A program made the translations under genes and the position numbers. Below, in pieces: positions 33,583-43,552 of a stretch of DNA of 64,000 nucleotides. Source of the DNA: Bog-752 sp963799395. Its GTDB lineage: Bacteria > Actinomycetota > Thermoleophilia > UBA2241. Location of the stretch: contig CAWCWZ010000053.1 of NCBI GenBank assembly GCA_963799395.1, forward strand, positions 1 through 64,000, written 5' to 3'. Under the pieces are notes generated by a model, which was given only the letters and a program-made list of their open reading frames with translations, searched no databases and was not told the origin of the DNA. Position 1 is the first letter of the stretch; each line of letters opens with the position of its first letter.

Positions 33583-34932
33583 CTACCCGGCCGCCGCGAC
33601 CGCCTCGCCGGCCGCGCGGCGGGCTTCGGCGTCGCAGCCGAACACGTCGTCGAGGCTCGCCACCGGACCATCGCCGCGGCGCTCGAGCACCCGCTCGACC
33701 ACCTCGGCGATGGCGAGAAAGCCGATGCGACCCTCGAGGAAGGCCTGCACCGCGACCTCGTTCGCGGCGTTCAGGGCGATGGGGGCGGCGGCGCCGGCGC
33801 CGCCGCCCCCAGCGCCCGGCGTGCGACCGGCCCAGGCGCGCGCGGCCGCCTCGCCCGCCGCCCGGGCGAGGGCCAGGCAGCGGAAGGTCACCGTGTCGGG
33901 CTCGGCAAAGGTGAGCTCGCCGGCCAGGAGGTCGAGGGCCGGCACCATGGGCAGCGGCGCCCGGCCGGGCCAGCTGAGCGCGTAGCCGATCGGCGTGCGC
34001 ATGTCGGGCACGCCCAGATGGGCGAGCACGGCGCCGTCGGAGAAGCGCACCAGTGAGTGTACGATCGACTGGGGATGGACGACCACGCGTACGGCGTCGT
34101 AGGGCACGCCGAACAGCTCGTGGGCCTCGATGACCTCGAGGCCCTTGTTCATGAGGGTGGCCGAGTCGATCGTCACCTTGGGACCCATGACCCAGTTCGG
34201 GTGCTTGAGGGCGGCGCTCGCCGTCACTGCGGCGAGCTCCGCCCGTGCGCGGCCACGGAACGGCCCGCCGGAGCCCGTCAGCAGGATCTCCTCGGCGGCG
34301 AGCAGGGGGTCGTCGTCGGGCCGCCGGGCGGCCGCCGCCGCGACCGCGGCCGGTGTGCGCGAGAGGCGTTCACGACCTTCGACACCCATCCTCCCCGCTC
34401 CGTGCCGGCCGCCCTCGAGGCACTGGAAGATGGCGCTGTGCTCGCTGTCGACGGGGATGATACGGGCGCCGGCGGCGCGCGCGGCGGCCAGGACGAACGG
34501 CCCGCCGGCGACCATGCTCTCCTTGTTGGCGAGGGCGAGGGTGGCACCAGCCTCGAGGGCGGCCAGGCTGGCGCGTAGCCCGGCGGCGCCGACGATGCCG
34601 TTGAGCACGATGAGCTCGCTGCCGGCCTCGGCGGCGTCGTGCGCCGCGGCCGCGATGAGCGCGGCGATGCCCTCGTCGCCGGCGTGGACGTGGCGGCCGG
34701 ACCGCCGCGCGACCGCCGCAGCGGCGGCGGGGTCGTACAGGCCGAGCGCGGCGGCGCCGGTCGCGGCGGCGACTTCGAGCAGCGCCGCCCCGCCGGCGCC
34801 CGCGACGAGCCCGACCACCGTGAGTCCCGGCAGCGTCGACGCGACCTCGATCGTCTGACGGCCGATCGACCCGGTCGCGCCGAGGATGACGACGCGCCGG
34901 GACGCCGGTCCGATCGGTTCGCGGGCGCTCAA
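33583..34932 (-). CDS. dxr: 1-deoxy-D-xylulose 5-phosphate reductoisomerase
   Basis: 449 residues, longer than the usual 380-400. GATGSIGRQTIEV binds NADPH, with Ala for the usual Ser in the GSTGSIG motif. ALANKESMV, PVDSEHSAIFQ, GSGGPFRG and HPNWVMGPKVTIDSATLMNK hold the substrate and metal ligands. Two insertions explain the length: about 40 residues between SEHSAIFQCLEGG and LTGSGG, and a Gly/Ala stretch at about 374-384 encoded by a palindrome. It converts DXP to MEP in isoprenoid synthesis. It is 11 bp upstream of cdsA. Confidence 0.95.
   Translation of the reverse strand: MSAREPIGPASRRVVILGATGSIGRQTIEVASTLPGLTVVGLVAGAGGAALLEVAAATGAAALGLYDPAAAAAVARRSGRHVHAGDEGIAALIAAAAHDAAEAGSELIVLNGIVGAAGLRASLAALEAGATLALANKESMVAGGPFVLAAARAAGARIIPVDSEHSAIFQCLEGGRHGAGRMGVEGRERLSRTPAAVAAAAARRPDDDPLLAAEEILLTGSGGPFRGRARAELAAVTASAALKHPNWVMGPKVTIDSATLMNKGLEVIEAHELFGVPYDAVRVVVHPQSIVHSLVRFSDGAVLAHLGVPDMRTPIGYALSWPGRAPLPMVPALDLLAGELTFAEPDTVTFRCLALARAAGEAAARAWAGRTPGAGGGGAGAAAPIALNAANEVAVQAFLEGRIGFLAIAEVVERVLERRGDGPVASLDDVFGCDAEARRAAGEAVAAAG
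33780..33811. repeat. Perfect 32-bp palindrome in dxr
   Basis: 16-bp arms with no loop. It encodes a GGGGAGAAA stretch just before the conserved ALNAANE, where other Dxr proteins have a shorter linker. Confidence 0.82.
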
Positions 34933-34943
34933 GGTGCCTCCTT

Positions 34944-35726
34944 CTAGTGAAGCGCGATGATCAGGTAGTAGCTGGCCACGGCCGCGAACAGCAGGCCGTC
35001 GAAGCGATCGAGCATGCCGCCGTGCCCGGGAAAGAAGCGCCCGGCGTCCTTGATCTCGACGTCGCGCTTGAGCAGCGACTCGAACAGGTCGCCGATCGGC
35101 GCGAAGACGCCGATCGTCACGCCGAGCAGCAGCGAGTGGAGCTCGCCGATCGGGTGGTAGTACAAGCCGATGAAGACCACCATGAGCACGGTGCCGATGA
35201 AGCCGCCCACGAAGCCCTCCCAGGTCTTCTTGGGCGAGAGGCGCGGGGCCATCGGCGTCGCGCCGAAGTAGCGCCCCGTGAAGTAGGCGACGGTGTCGCC
35301 GGCCCAGGCGCCGAAGACCACCATCAGGGCGTACCCCTGCCCTTCGGGCAGCCTGCGGATGAGCTCGAGATGGCCGACGCCGAACCCGACGTAGACGAGA
35401 CCCAGCATGGTGATGGCGATGCGCACGCTCACGCCGGGGCGCGGGCCCGGCACCGCGGCGAGACCGAACGAGACGAGAAGCGACAGGGCGAGGATCCCCA
35501 TCAGGGCCTGCGGCGAACGCGTCCAGCCGGCCCCGGCCATGAGCACGACCCCGGCAAGCCCGGCCAGGACCAGGGGCCGATAGGGCCGCATCATCCGGTA
35601 GAACTCGTTGACGCCGATCACCGCCACGCCCAGGGCCACGACGAAGAACGGCAGGCCGCCGTGGATCGTGACGACGAGGGCGAGCAGCGCGAGCACGGCG
35701 CCGACGATGACGCGCGTGCCTAGCAC
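34944..35726 (-). CDS. cdsA: Phosphatidate cytidylyltransferase
   Basis: 260 residues from GTG 35726, the first start codon in frame after the uppS stop. Seven or eight membrane helices are present. The C-terminal signature runs from SPKKTWEGFVGGF to GDLFESLLKRDVEIKD and PGHGGMLDRFDGL, the metal-binding core of CdsA. It makes CDP-diacylglycerol in the membrane, the substrate of PgsA-type enzymes such as the one at the left edge. It lies 49 bp downstream of uppS. Confidence 0.93.
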   Translation of the reverse strand: MLGTRVIVGAVLALLALVVTIHGGLPFFVVALGVAVIGVNEFYRMMRPYRPLVLAGLAGVVLMAGAGWTRSPQALMGILALSLLVSFGLAAVPGPRPGVSVRIAITMLGLVYVGFGVGHLELIRRLPEGQGYALMVVFGAWAGDTVAYFTGRYFGATPMAPRLSPKKTWEGFVGGFIGTVLMVVFIGLYYHPIGELHSLLLGVTIGVFAPIGDLFESLLKRDVEIKDAGRFFPGHGGMLDRFDGLLFAAVASYYLIIALH

Positions 35727-35775
35727 GGGCGATCGGCCTGGCGACGCGCCGCGGGGCGTCGTGCGTGGCGGGCCC

Positions 35776-36612
35776 TCATCGGCCGCCGAACCGTCGCGCC
35801 CGCGTGGCGTAGACGGCGAGGGCCTCGTCGAGATCGTCGGGGCCGAAGTCGGGCCAGAGCTTGGCGCTGAAGTACAGTTCGGTGTAGGCGAGCTGCCAGA
35901 GCAGGAAGTTCGAGACGCGTTCCTCGCCGCTCGTGCGGATGAGCAGCTCGGGATCGTGCATCTCGGGTGCGTAGAGGCGGCCCCGGAAGGCTTCTTCGGT
36001 GACGAGCTCCTCGAGCGGCCGGCCGGATGCGCCAACCGCGCCGCTGGCGAGATCGCGGGCGACCGCGGCCACGAGCGAGCGCGCGGCGTCGACGATCTCG
36101 TCGCGCGCGCCGTAGTTGAAGGCGATGTACATGGTCATGGCCGGCGCGGCGGGATTGGCCGCCTCGGCCGCGTCGATGCGGGCCAGCAGGTCGGGATCGA
36201 CGCCCTCCCTGCGGCCCAGGAACCTGACGCGCACGCCGCGGCTCTGCACCTCGGGCACCTCGGACTCGATCTGCTCGATGAACAGCGCCATGAGGGCCGC
36301 CACCTCGTCGGCCGGCCGGCGCCAGTTCTCGCTCGAGAACGAGTAGACCGTGACTTCGAGGAGGTCACGGTCGAGGGCGTGCTCGATGAGGCGGCGCAAG
36401 GCCTTCGCGCCGGCGCGATGCCCGGCGGCCACCGGCAGGTGGCGGCGCCGGGCCCAGCGGCCGTTGCCGTCCATGATCACGGCGAGGTAGCGACACTGGG
36501 GGCCGCCGGCCGCCCGCTCGGAGGGCCCGCCGCGCGAGAGCCGTCGCGCCGTCCCGGCCCTGCGCAGCAGTGACGGCGCCGACCGTTTCGGCTTGGGCTC
36601 GTTCGATGCCAT
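35776..36612 (-). CDS. uppS: Isoprenyl transferase (undecaprenyl diphosphate synthase)
   Basis: 278 residues with about 40 extra basic N-terminal residues. IMDGNGRWA holds the catalytic Asp, RGHRxG-like AAGHRAGAKALRR the diphosphate site, and YSFSSENWRRP and IAFNYGARDEIV are signatures. RTSGEERVSNFLLWQLAYTEL is the C-terminal IPP-binding region. It makes the C55 (or similar) carrier for peptidoglycan and for the polysaccharides coded upstream. Confidence 0.95.
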   Translation of the reverse strand: MASNEPKPKRSAPSLLRRAGTARRLSRGGPSERAAGGPQCRYLAVIMDGNGRWARRRHLPVAAGHRAGAKALRRLIEHALDRDLLEVTVYSFSSENWRRPADEVAALMALFIEQIESEVPEVQSRGVRVRFLGRREGVDPDLLARIDAAEAANPAAPAMTMYIAFNYGARDEIVDAARSLVAAVARDLASGAVGASGRPLEELVTEEAFRGRLYAPEMHDPELLIRTSGEERVSNFLLWQLAYTELYFSAKLWPDFGPDDLDEALAVYATRARRFGGR

Positions 36613-36643
36613 GGCGTTCAGGGCCTCGCCTTCCGGACGGACG

Positions 36644-37201
36644 CTAGACCTCGAGGATCTCGGCTTCCTTGTGTTTGAGCAGCTCGTCGATCTCGTGGGT
36701 GCGCTGGTCGGTGAGGTGCTGCAGGTGTTCCTCGGCGCGCCGCTCGGCGTCTTCGCCGATCAGGCCCTCGTTCTTGAACTCCTTGAGGTCTTTCATGGCG
36801 TCGCGGCGGATGTTGCGCACGGCCACGCGGCCGTCTTCGGCCAGCCTGTGGATGAGCTTGACGAGGTCGCGCCGGCGCTCCTCGGTGAGCGCCGGGATGG
36901 GCAGTCGGATGACGGCGCCGTCGTTGCTCGGGTTCAGCCCGAGGTCGGATTCCATGATGGCCTTCTCGACCGCCTTCATAGACGACTTGTCGTACGGCGT
37001 GACGGTGATCAGACGGGGCTCGGGAGCCGCCACTGTGGCCATCTGCTTGAGCGGCGTGGAGACGCCGTAGAAGTCGACGTGGATGCGGTCGAGCAGCGCC
37101 GTCGAGGCGCGACCGCTGCGCACTGTGTTGAACTCGGTCCGGGTGGCCGCGACGGCCTTGGCCATACGATCGGTCGCGTCGTCGAGCAACTCCTTCTCCA
37201 C
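36644..37201 (-). CDS. frr: Ribosome recycling factor
   Basis: 185 residues from GTG 37201, the standard length. The three-helix bundle is visible, with FNTVRSGRASTALLD near the N-terminus and SNDGAVIRLPIPALTEERR in the middle. The long last helix ends KHKEAEILEV. It splits the post-termination ribosome with EF-G. The start is 1 bp past the pyrH stop, giving the common tsf-pyrH-frr order. Confidence 0.97.
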   Translation of the reverse strand: MEKELLDDATDRMAKAVAATRTEFNTVRSGRASTALLDRIHVDFYGVSTPLKQMATVAAPEPRLITVTPYDKSSMKAVEKAIMESDLGLNPSNDGAVIRLPIPALTEERRRDLVKLIHRLAEDGRVAVRNIRRDAMKDLKEFKNEGLIGEDAERRAEEHLQHLTDQRTHEIDELLKHKEAEILEV

Positions 37202-37202
37202 G

Positions 37203-37979
37203 TCACAGCCCTCCTTGCTTGCCCGTCTCTCGGGTGCTCACCACCGTGCCGACGCGCTCGCCCGCCAGCACACGTTCGATGTTCTCGCCGGTCATCTTGA
37301 ACACGTGGATCGGCAGCCGGTTGTCCATGCACAGCGACAGCGCGGTGGTGTCCATCACCTTGAGCCCGCGCTCGATCGCCTCGAGATGGGTGATCTCGGC
37401 GATGAACCGCGCCCCCGGCACCTGTTCGGGGTCGGCGTCGTAGACGCCGTCGTATTCGCGCTTGGCCATGAGGATCGCCTGCGCCCCCAGCTCGAGCGCC
37501 CGCAGGGCCGCCGCCGAGTCGGTCGAGAAGTACGGGTTGCCGATGCCGGCCGCACAGATGACCACGCGGCCTTTCTCGATGTGCCGCAGGGCCCGCCGCC
37601 TGATGTACGGCTCGCACACCGCCTTGATCTCGATCGCGCTCATGACCCGCGTGTCGACGCCCTCGTCTTCGAGGGCGTCCTGCAGGGCGAGAGCGTTCTG
37701 CACGGTGGCGATCATGCCGATGTAGTCGGCCGTGGCCCGGTCGAAGCCCTTGGCCGCCGCCGCGACCCCGCGAAAGATGTTGCCGCCGCCCACGACGATG
37801 GCGAGCTCGACGCCGCGCTCGCGCACGCGCCGCACGTGATGGGCGATCTCGAGCGTGCGCGCCGGATCGATCGAGTGACCGTCGCCGGCCAGCGCCTGGC
37901 CGCTCAGCTTGAGCAGGACGCGGCGGAAGGGGACGCCCTCGCCCGGACCGCCGTCGTCGCCCGCCCCACCCCCGGTCAC
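37203..37979 (-). CDS. pyrH: UMP kinase
   Basis: 258 residues. The amino-acid-kinase fold shows LLKLSGQALAG at the start, IVVGGGNIFRG for the phosphate loop, and YIGMIATVQNALALQD, the PyrH-specific helix. TGNPYFSTDSAAALRALE-like and MAKREYDGVYDADP motifs follow. It phosphorylates UMP to UDP. A Gly/Asp-rich 15-residue N-terminal tail is variable. It lies between tsf (3 bp upstream) and frr. Confidence 0.96.
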   Translation of the reverse strand: MTGGGAGDDGGPGEGVPFRRVLLKLSGQALAGDGHSIDPARTLEIAHHVRRVRERGVELAIVVGGGNIFRGVAAAAKGFDRATADYIGMIATVQNALALQDALEDEGVDTRVMSAIEIKAVCEPYIRRRALRHIEKGRVVICAAGIGNPYFSTDSAAALRALELGAQAILMAKREYDGVYDADPEQVPGARFIAEITHLEAIERGLKVMDTTALSLCMDNRLPIHVFKMTGENIERVLAGERVGTVVSTRETGKQGGL

Positions 37980-37982
37980 GTC

Positions 37983-38584
37983 TCAGTCTCCGGCCGTCTC
38001 GCCGAGCTGGAAGCGCACGAAGCGCCGCACCTCGACGTTCTCTCCGATCACGCCCACCAGATCGGTGCGCAGCTGTTCGATCGTGCGGTCGGGGTCTTTG
38101 ACGAACGGCTGCTCGACGAGGCAGACCTCCTGGAAGAACTTGTTGAGCTTGCCTTCGAGCATCTTCTCGACGACGTTGTCGGGCTTGCCCTTGGCCTGCT
38201 CGCGGTAGATGGCCTTTTCGCGCTCGATGACTGTGTCGGGCACCTCTTCGCGCCGCACCCACAGCGGGTTGGAGGCGGCGACCTGCATGGCCAGATCGTG
38301 CGTGAACTCGCGGAAGGGCTCGCTGCGCGCCACGAAGTCGGTCTCGACGCCCACCTCGACCAGCACGCCGATCCTGCCGCCAGCGTGGATGTAGGAGTCG
38401 ATCGCGCCTTCTTTCGTCGTGCGCGACGACTTCTTCTGGGCCGCCGCGAGACCCTTCTTGCGCAGCTCGTCGACGGCCTTCTCGAGGTCGCCGCCGGTGG
38501 CGGCGAGAGCCTTCTTGCAGTCCATCATGCCGGCTCCGCTCTTGTCGCGGAGCTCCTTGACCATGGCAGCGGTGATGTCAGCCA

Positions 38585-38585
<1 letters not shown>
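37983..38585 (-). CDS. tsf: Elongation factor Ts (short form)
   Basis: 200 residues from GTG 38585. KELRDKSGAGMMDCKKAL is the EF-Tu-contacting UBA-like N-terminal domain with the conserved GAGMMDCKKAL. VEVGVETDFVAR marks the core domain. It lacks the second half of the dimerisation domain, like the short EF-Ts of Thermus and several actinobacterial relatives. It recycles EF-Tu. The start shares one base with the rpsB stop (TAGTG). Confidence 0.96.
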
Positions 38586-39841
<1,256 letters not shown>

Positions 39842-40003
39842 GCTGACGCGTGGGGGGCAGCGGGACTGCCTCCTTGAGGGGTCGGTTACGTCTGTTTTCG
39901 TCTGTGCCGACGGGAGCGGCGGCTGCCGCCCCCTTGTCGGGGCACCGCCACGCGCCCGGCGATCCGTCGGGTCGTGGGTTGGCGAGCGCAAGAGCAGCCA
40001 CAC

Positions 40004-40009
40004 ATGATA
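40004..40009 (-). promoter_or_regulatory. Extended -10 element for rpsB-tsf-pyrH-frr
   Basis: TGGTATCATGTGTG on the minus strand, with TATCAT at 40009-40004 and TG one base upstream. It would give an rpsB leader of about 155 nt. The 11-mer TATCATGTGTG recurs before rpsP. Confidence 0.45.
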
Positions 40010-40120
40010 CCACGCAAGGGCAATCGGCCACGCCTCGACGCCGTCGGGCGGCGGCCGCGCGGGCCGAAGGGCGCGACGGCGTCGGCCGCGGCCGTCGGGT
40101 GGGCCGGCTACGGCGCCGCG

Positions 40121-40912
40121 TCAGCCGATGACGGCCGGCTCGATCTCGTCGCGCAGCCGGCCCTTGAGACGCAGGATCGCCTTGGTGTGCAGCTGCGAGA
40201 CGCGCGATTCGGTGACGCCCAGCACCTCGCCGATCTCGCGCAGGGTCAGGTTCTCGTAGTAGTACAGCGCGATGACGATCTTCTCGCGCGGCGGCAGGGC
40301 GTCGATCGCGGCCGCCAGGCGACCCTTCATCTCGGCCACGTCGAGCATCCGCGAAGGATCGGGGCTCTTGGGGTCTTCGATCGTGTCGATGAGCGAGGCC
40401 GTGTCGCCGTCGGAGCCGGAGATCGCCCAGAGCTCGTCGAGCGCGACGAGCGAGGTGTTCGAGATCTGCGACAGGGCGTGATGGAACTCGGCCACCGTGC
40501 CGCCCAGCTCGATCGCGATCTCGTCGTCGGTCGGGGCCCGCTGCAACCTGTTCTCGAGCCGGGCGCACACCCGCTCGATCTCGCGAGCCTTGCTGCGCAC
40601 CGAGCGCGGCACCCAGTCGAGCGAGCGCAGCTCGTCGATGATCGAACCCTTGATGCGCGAGATCGCGTAGGTCTCGAACTTGATCTCGCGCCCCGGGTCG
40701 AACCGTTCGAGCGCCCCGATCAGGCCGAGGAGGCCGTAGCTGATGAGGTCGGATTCTTCGATGTGGGCCGGCAGACCGCTGCCCATGCGGCCGGCGACGT
40801 ACTTGACGAGCGGCGCGTAGGCCAGGATCAGGCGGTCGCGAGCCCGCTGGTCGCCGCCGTCCTTGAACCGGCGCCAGAGATCGTTGATCTTGCTCTCGTC
40901 GAGACGACCCAT
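40121..40912 (-). CDS. RNA polymerase sigma factor, FliA/WhiG family
   Basis: 263 residues from ATG 40912, with AAGGT upstream. Region 2 shows LILAYAPLVKYVAGRM, DLISYGLLGLIGALERFDP and FETYAISRIKGSIIDELRS, which match the FliA/WhiG group closely. Region 4 reads LPPREKIVIALYYYENLTLREIGEVLGVTESRVSQLH. WhiG-type factors control development or motility in actinobacteria; no flagellar gene is near. Its place just upstream of rpsB is common in this lineage. The encoded binding preference cannot be judged here. Confidence 0.93.
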   Translation of the reverse strand: MGRLDESKINDLWRRFKDGGDQRARDRLILAYAPLVKYVAGRMGSGLPAHIEESDLISYGLLGLIGALERFDPGREIKFETYAISRIKGSIIDELRSLDWVPRSVRSKAREIERVCARLENRLQRAPTDDEIAIELGGTVAEFHHALSQISNTSLVALDELWAISGSDGDTASLIDTIEDPKSPDPSRMLDVAEMKGRLAAAIDALPPREKIVIALYYYENLTLREIGEVLGVTESRVSQLHTKAILRLKGRLRDEIEPAVIG

Positions 40913-41057
40913 TGACGCGACCTTACCCACCGACGTCACCACTGCCCGCACCGTCGCTCGAGGCGACAACTCTCCAATGGTACCACCACTCCCAGTCTGC
41001 CCACATGCGGCGTCGTCGTCCCGAGCTTCGCCACCCGGCGGGTTTGGTCGGCCCCGC

Positions 41058-42140
41058 TCACGATCGCGGGTGATGGCGGCGGTGGACGGCCTTCAGGTGG
41101 GCGCCGCTCACGTGGGTGTAGATCTGGGTCGTGGATACCGAGCTGTGGCCGAGGAGCTCCTGGATCGCGCGCAGGTCGGCGCCGTGCTCGAGCATGTGCG
41201 TCGCGTAGGCGTGTCGGAACATGTGCGGCGAGGCCGTGAGGCCGGCCATGCCGGCGTATTTGGCGACGATGCGCCGGATGTCCGAGGTGTGCAGCGGCCG
41301 GCCGTTACGGGTGAGCAGGAGGGCGCCCTCGAGCGGCGGGGCGGCGCCGCCGCCCCGCCGCTCGAGGGCGCCGCGCCCGGACGCCAGGTAGCGTTCGAGG
41401 GCGGCCGCGGCTTCGTCGCCGAGCGGCACCATGCGCATTTTGCCCCCCTTGCCGCGTACCAGCAGCTCACCCCGCAGGGCGTGCACGTCGTCGCAGCCCA
41501 GGTCGACGAGCTCCTGGCTGCGCAGGCCGCAGCCGTACAGTAGCTCGAACACGAGCCTGTCGCGCAACGCGAAGGCGTCGGTGCCCCGCACCGCGTCGCA
41601 GACCGCGTCGACCTCTGCCGGTCGCAGGGCGTGCGGCAGCCGGCGGCGGCGGCGAGGGCCGGGAAGATACTGCGCCGGGTCGGCGGCGAGCACGCCGCGT
41701 TCGGTCAGGAAGCGGCAGAACGAGCGCACCGTCGACAGCTTGCGGGCCAGCGTGGCGGGCGCGTAGCCGCGCCGCCCAAGGTCGGCGGCGAAGGCCCGCA
41801 CGGCGCTGCGATCGAGCTCGCCCAGGACCGCGACGCGGGACTGCGACCACTCCTGGAACTGGGCGAGATCGGAGGCGTAGGAGCGCCGCGTGGCCGGTGA
41901 CATGCCGCGCACCTCGAGGGAGCGCAGGAACTGCCCGATCAGGTCGGCGGCGTCGCCTGCTGTCGGCTCTGTCGGCATCGGACTTGCGATCGTCGTCTCG
42001 CTTTCGATCGTCGTTTCGCGGGCGGCGACGGATGCGTCGCTCTGTTGCAGCCGCCGGCTCGCCTCGCAACTTCGCCGCGCCGGGGTGCGCATCCTGCCGG
42101 CGGGCTCGCGCCGCCCGGCGTCGGCGAACGCCGTGATCAT
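41058..42140 (-). CDS. xerC: Tyrosine recombinase XerC
   Basis: 360 residues from ATG 42140, overlapping the dprA stop (ATGA); the first 55 are poorly conserved. An N-terminal SAM-like core-binding domain (about 65-150) and the catalytic domain follow. The active residues are R207 (GLRSQEL), K231, H306 with R309 (HMFRHAYATHML), H332 (LLGHSS) and the nucleophile Y341 (QIYTHV). XerC resolves chromosome dimers at dif with XerD. Residues 257-273 (GALERRGGGAAPPLEGA) are an insertion encoded by a perfect 51-bp palindrome. Confidence 0.93.
   Translation of the reverse strand: MITAFADAGRREPAGRMRTPARRSCEASRRLQQSDASVAARETTIESETTIASPMPTEPTAGDAADLIGQFLRSLEVRGMSPATRRSYASDLAQFQEWSQSRVAVLGELDRSAVRAFAADLGRRGYAPATLARKLSTVRSFCRFLTERGVLAADPAQYLPGPRRRRRLPHALRPAEVDAVCDAVRGTDAFALRDRLVFELLYGCGLRSQELVDLGCDDVHALRGELLVRGKGGKMRMVPLGDEAAAALERYLASGRGALERRGGGAAPPLEGALLLTRNGRPLHTSDIRRIVAKYAGMAGLTASPHMFRHAYATHMLEHGADLRAIQELLGHSSVSTTQIYTHVSGAHLKAVHRRHHPRS
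41322..41372. repeat. Perfect 51-bp inverted repeat, 25-bp arms, 1-nt centre, in xerC
   Basis: All 25 base pairs between 41322-41346 and 41348-41372 match, around C41347. It encodes a 17-residue insertion in the XerC catalytic domain between the K231 hairpin and the LLLTRNGRPL strand. It shares CGGCGGGGCGGC with the intergenic palindrome at 203-246. Confidence 0.92.
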
Positions 42141-43552
42141 CGCGGCGACCGCCCGCGAGCGTCGCGTCGCAGACGGTAGCGCCCCCCGGCCTGGACGTCG
42201 AGCAGCCCATCGATCTCGAGCATGCTCAGGGCCGCCGACACCTCGCCGGCAGAGAGACCCAGCGACAGGCCGATCTGGTCGGCGGTGTGCTGGCCGCGCC
42301 GCAACGTGGCCAGCACACGCCGCTCGGGCTCACTGCGGACGCCGCCCGGATCGCAGGCGACGTCTCGCGGCAGACGATCCTCGTCAGCATCGGGTACGTC
42401 GCGCGAGGCCGGACCGCCCGACCGGCCGTCTCGCTCCCCGGGGTCGGACCACGAGCGAGCCGGCAGCAGAGCGAGGACGTCGTCGGGCGACTCGCACAGG
42501 TGGGCGCCGTCGCGCAGCAGCTTGTGAGGCCCCGCCGACAGCGGCCGCCCGGCCTCGCCGGGCACGGCCAGCACGTCGCGACCGAGGTCGAGGGCGAAGG
42601 CGGCGGTGTGCAGGGCGCCGCTCGTACCGCGGCCCTCGACCATGACGACGGCGTCGGACAGGGCGGCGATCAGCCGGTTGCGGGCCGGGAACCGCCAGGG
42701 CTGCGGCGGCAGCGTCCAGCCGTATTCGGAGAGTAGCAGGCCGCGGCGCTCGACGGCCCCGAAGAGCTCTTCGTTAGTGCGTGGCACGGCCAGCCGTACG
42801 CCGGCCCCCAGGACCCCAGCGAGGACCACCGGGGCGTGGTCGTCCGTGTCGTCGGCCGCGGGCGTACCGAGCCCCTCGAGCGCCCCCACGTGGGCCTGGG
42901 CGTCGATACCCAGAGCCATGCCGCTCACCACGTTGACCCCGGCGCGCGCGAGCCCCGAGCCCAGCAGCCACGCCATCTCCAGACCGTACGGCGACGGACG
43001 TCGGGCGCCGACGATCGCCACCGTGGGTCGCGCGCGCAGAGCGCGGAGCATCGCCTGCCACCGGCGGCCCCGCACATACAGGGCCGGGGGCGGGTCGAAC
43101 AGCTCCCGCAGTCCCGCCGGGTAGTCGTCGTCGCACCAGGCGACCACGGCCTCGTGTGCTGCGGGCGTCTGGCCGGCCGCGGGGTCGCCGGCATGGTCGG
43201 GAACGGGGGCGTCGCGCAGGGCGCCGGCGAGCGCCGACCGCGGCTGCGCGATCACCGCCGCAAAGCCGCCGTGCGCCTTGACGAGCCTGCCCACGAGGCC
43301 GCGGTCGCAGGCGGCCTGCTCGGCCAGCCAGAGGCAGAGCCGGTGCGTTTCGGCGCCGCAGCATCCACCGGCCGCGGCGCTCGCGCGCGACGCCGCTCGA
43401 CGCCGACGCCGCTCGACGCCGACGCCGCTCCGACGTCCGACGCCGGGATGCCCGCAGGACCCTGGCGCCGATCGTTCAGTGGAGGTTCCACGAGTGCTCG
43501 CGGTACGACAGGCTTTCGGCCACGTGCCGCTGGTGGATGGTGTCGGAGCCAT
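42137..43552 (-). CDS. dprA: DNA-processing protein DprA
   Basis: The frame is 471 codons; the real start is unclear. The DprA Rossmann core reads VAIVGARRPSPYGLEMAWLL, then VVSGMALGIDAQAH and EELFGAVERRGLLLSEY, with RNRLIAALSDAVVMVEG as signature. A C-terminal winged-helix follows (about 400-465). DprA protects incoming single strands and loads RecA during transformation. The 5' end carries a 16-bp tandem repeat, and no good start codon lies in frame below the comM stop, so the first 60 codons are doubtful. Confidence 0.87.
   Translation of the reverse strand: MAPTPSTSGTWPKACRTASTRGTSTERSAPGSCGHPGVGRRSGVGVERRRRRAASRASAAAGGCCGAETHRLCLWLAEQAACDRGLVGRLVKAHGGFAAVIAQPRSALAGALRDAPVPDHAGDPAAGQTPAAHEAVVAWCDDDYPAGLRELFDPPPALYVRGRRWQAMLRALRARPTVAIVGARRPSPYGLEMAWLLGSGLARAGVNVVSGMALGIDAQAHVGALEGLGTPAADDTDDHAPVVLAGVLGAGVRLAVPRTNEELFGAVERRGLLLSEYGWTLPPQPWRFPARNRLIAALSDAVVMVEGRGTSGALHTAAFALDLGRDVLAVPGEAGRPLSAGPHKLLRDGAHLCESPDDVLALLPARSWSDPGERDGRSGGPASRDVPDADEDRLPRDVACDPGGVRSEPERRVLATLRRGQHTADQIGLSLGLSAGEVSAALSMLEIDGLLDVQAGGRYRLRRDARGRSPR
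43389..43430. repeat. 16-bp tandem repeat near the 5' end of dprA
   Basis: The unit GACGCCGCTCGACGCC is present 2.6 times (43389-43404, 43405-43420, 43421-43430) without a mismatch. A 16-bp unit changes the reading frame when copies are gained or lost. Confidence 0.75.
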
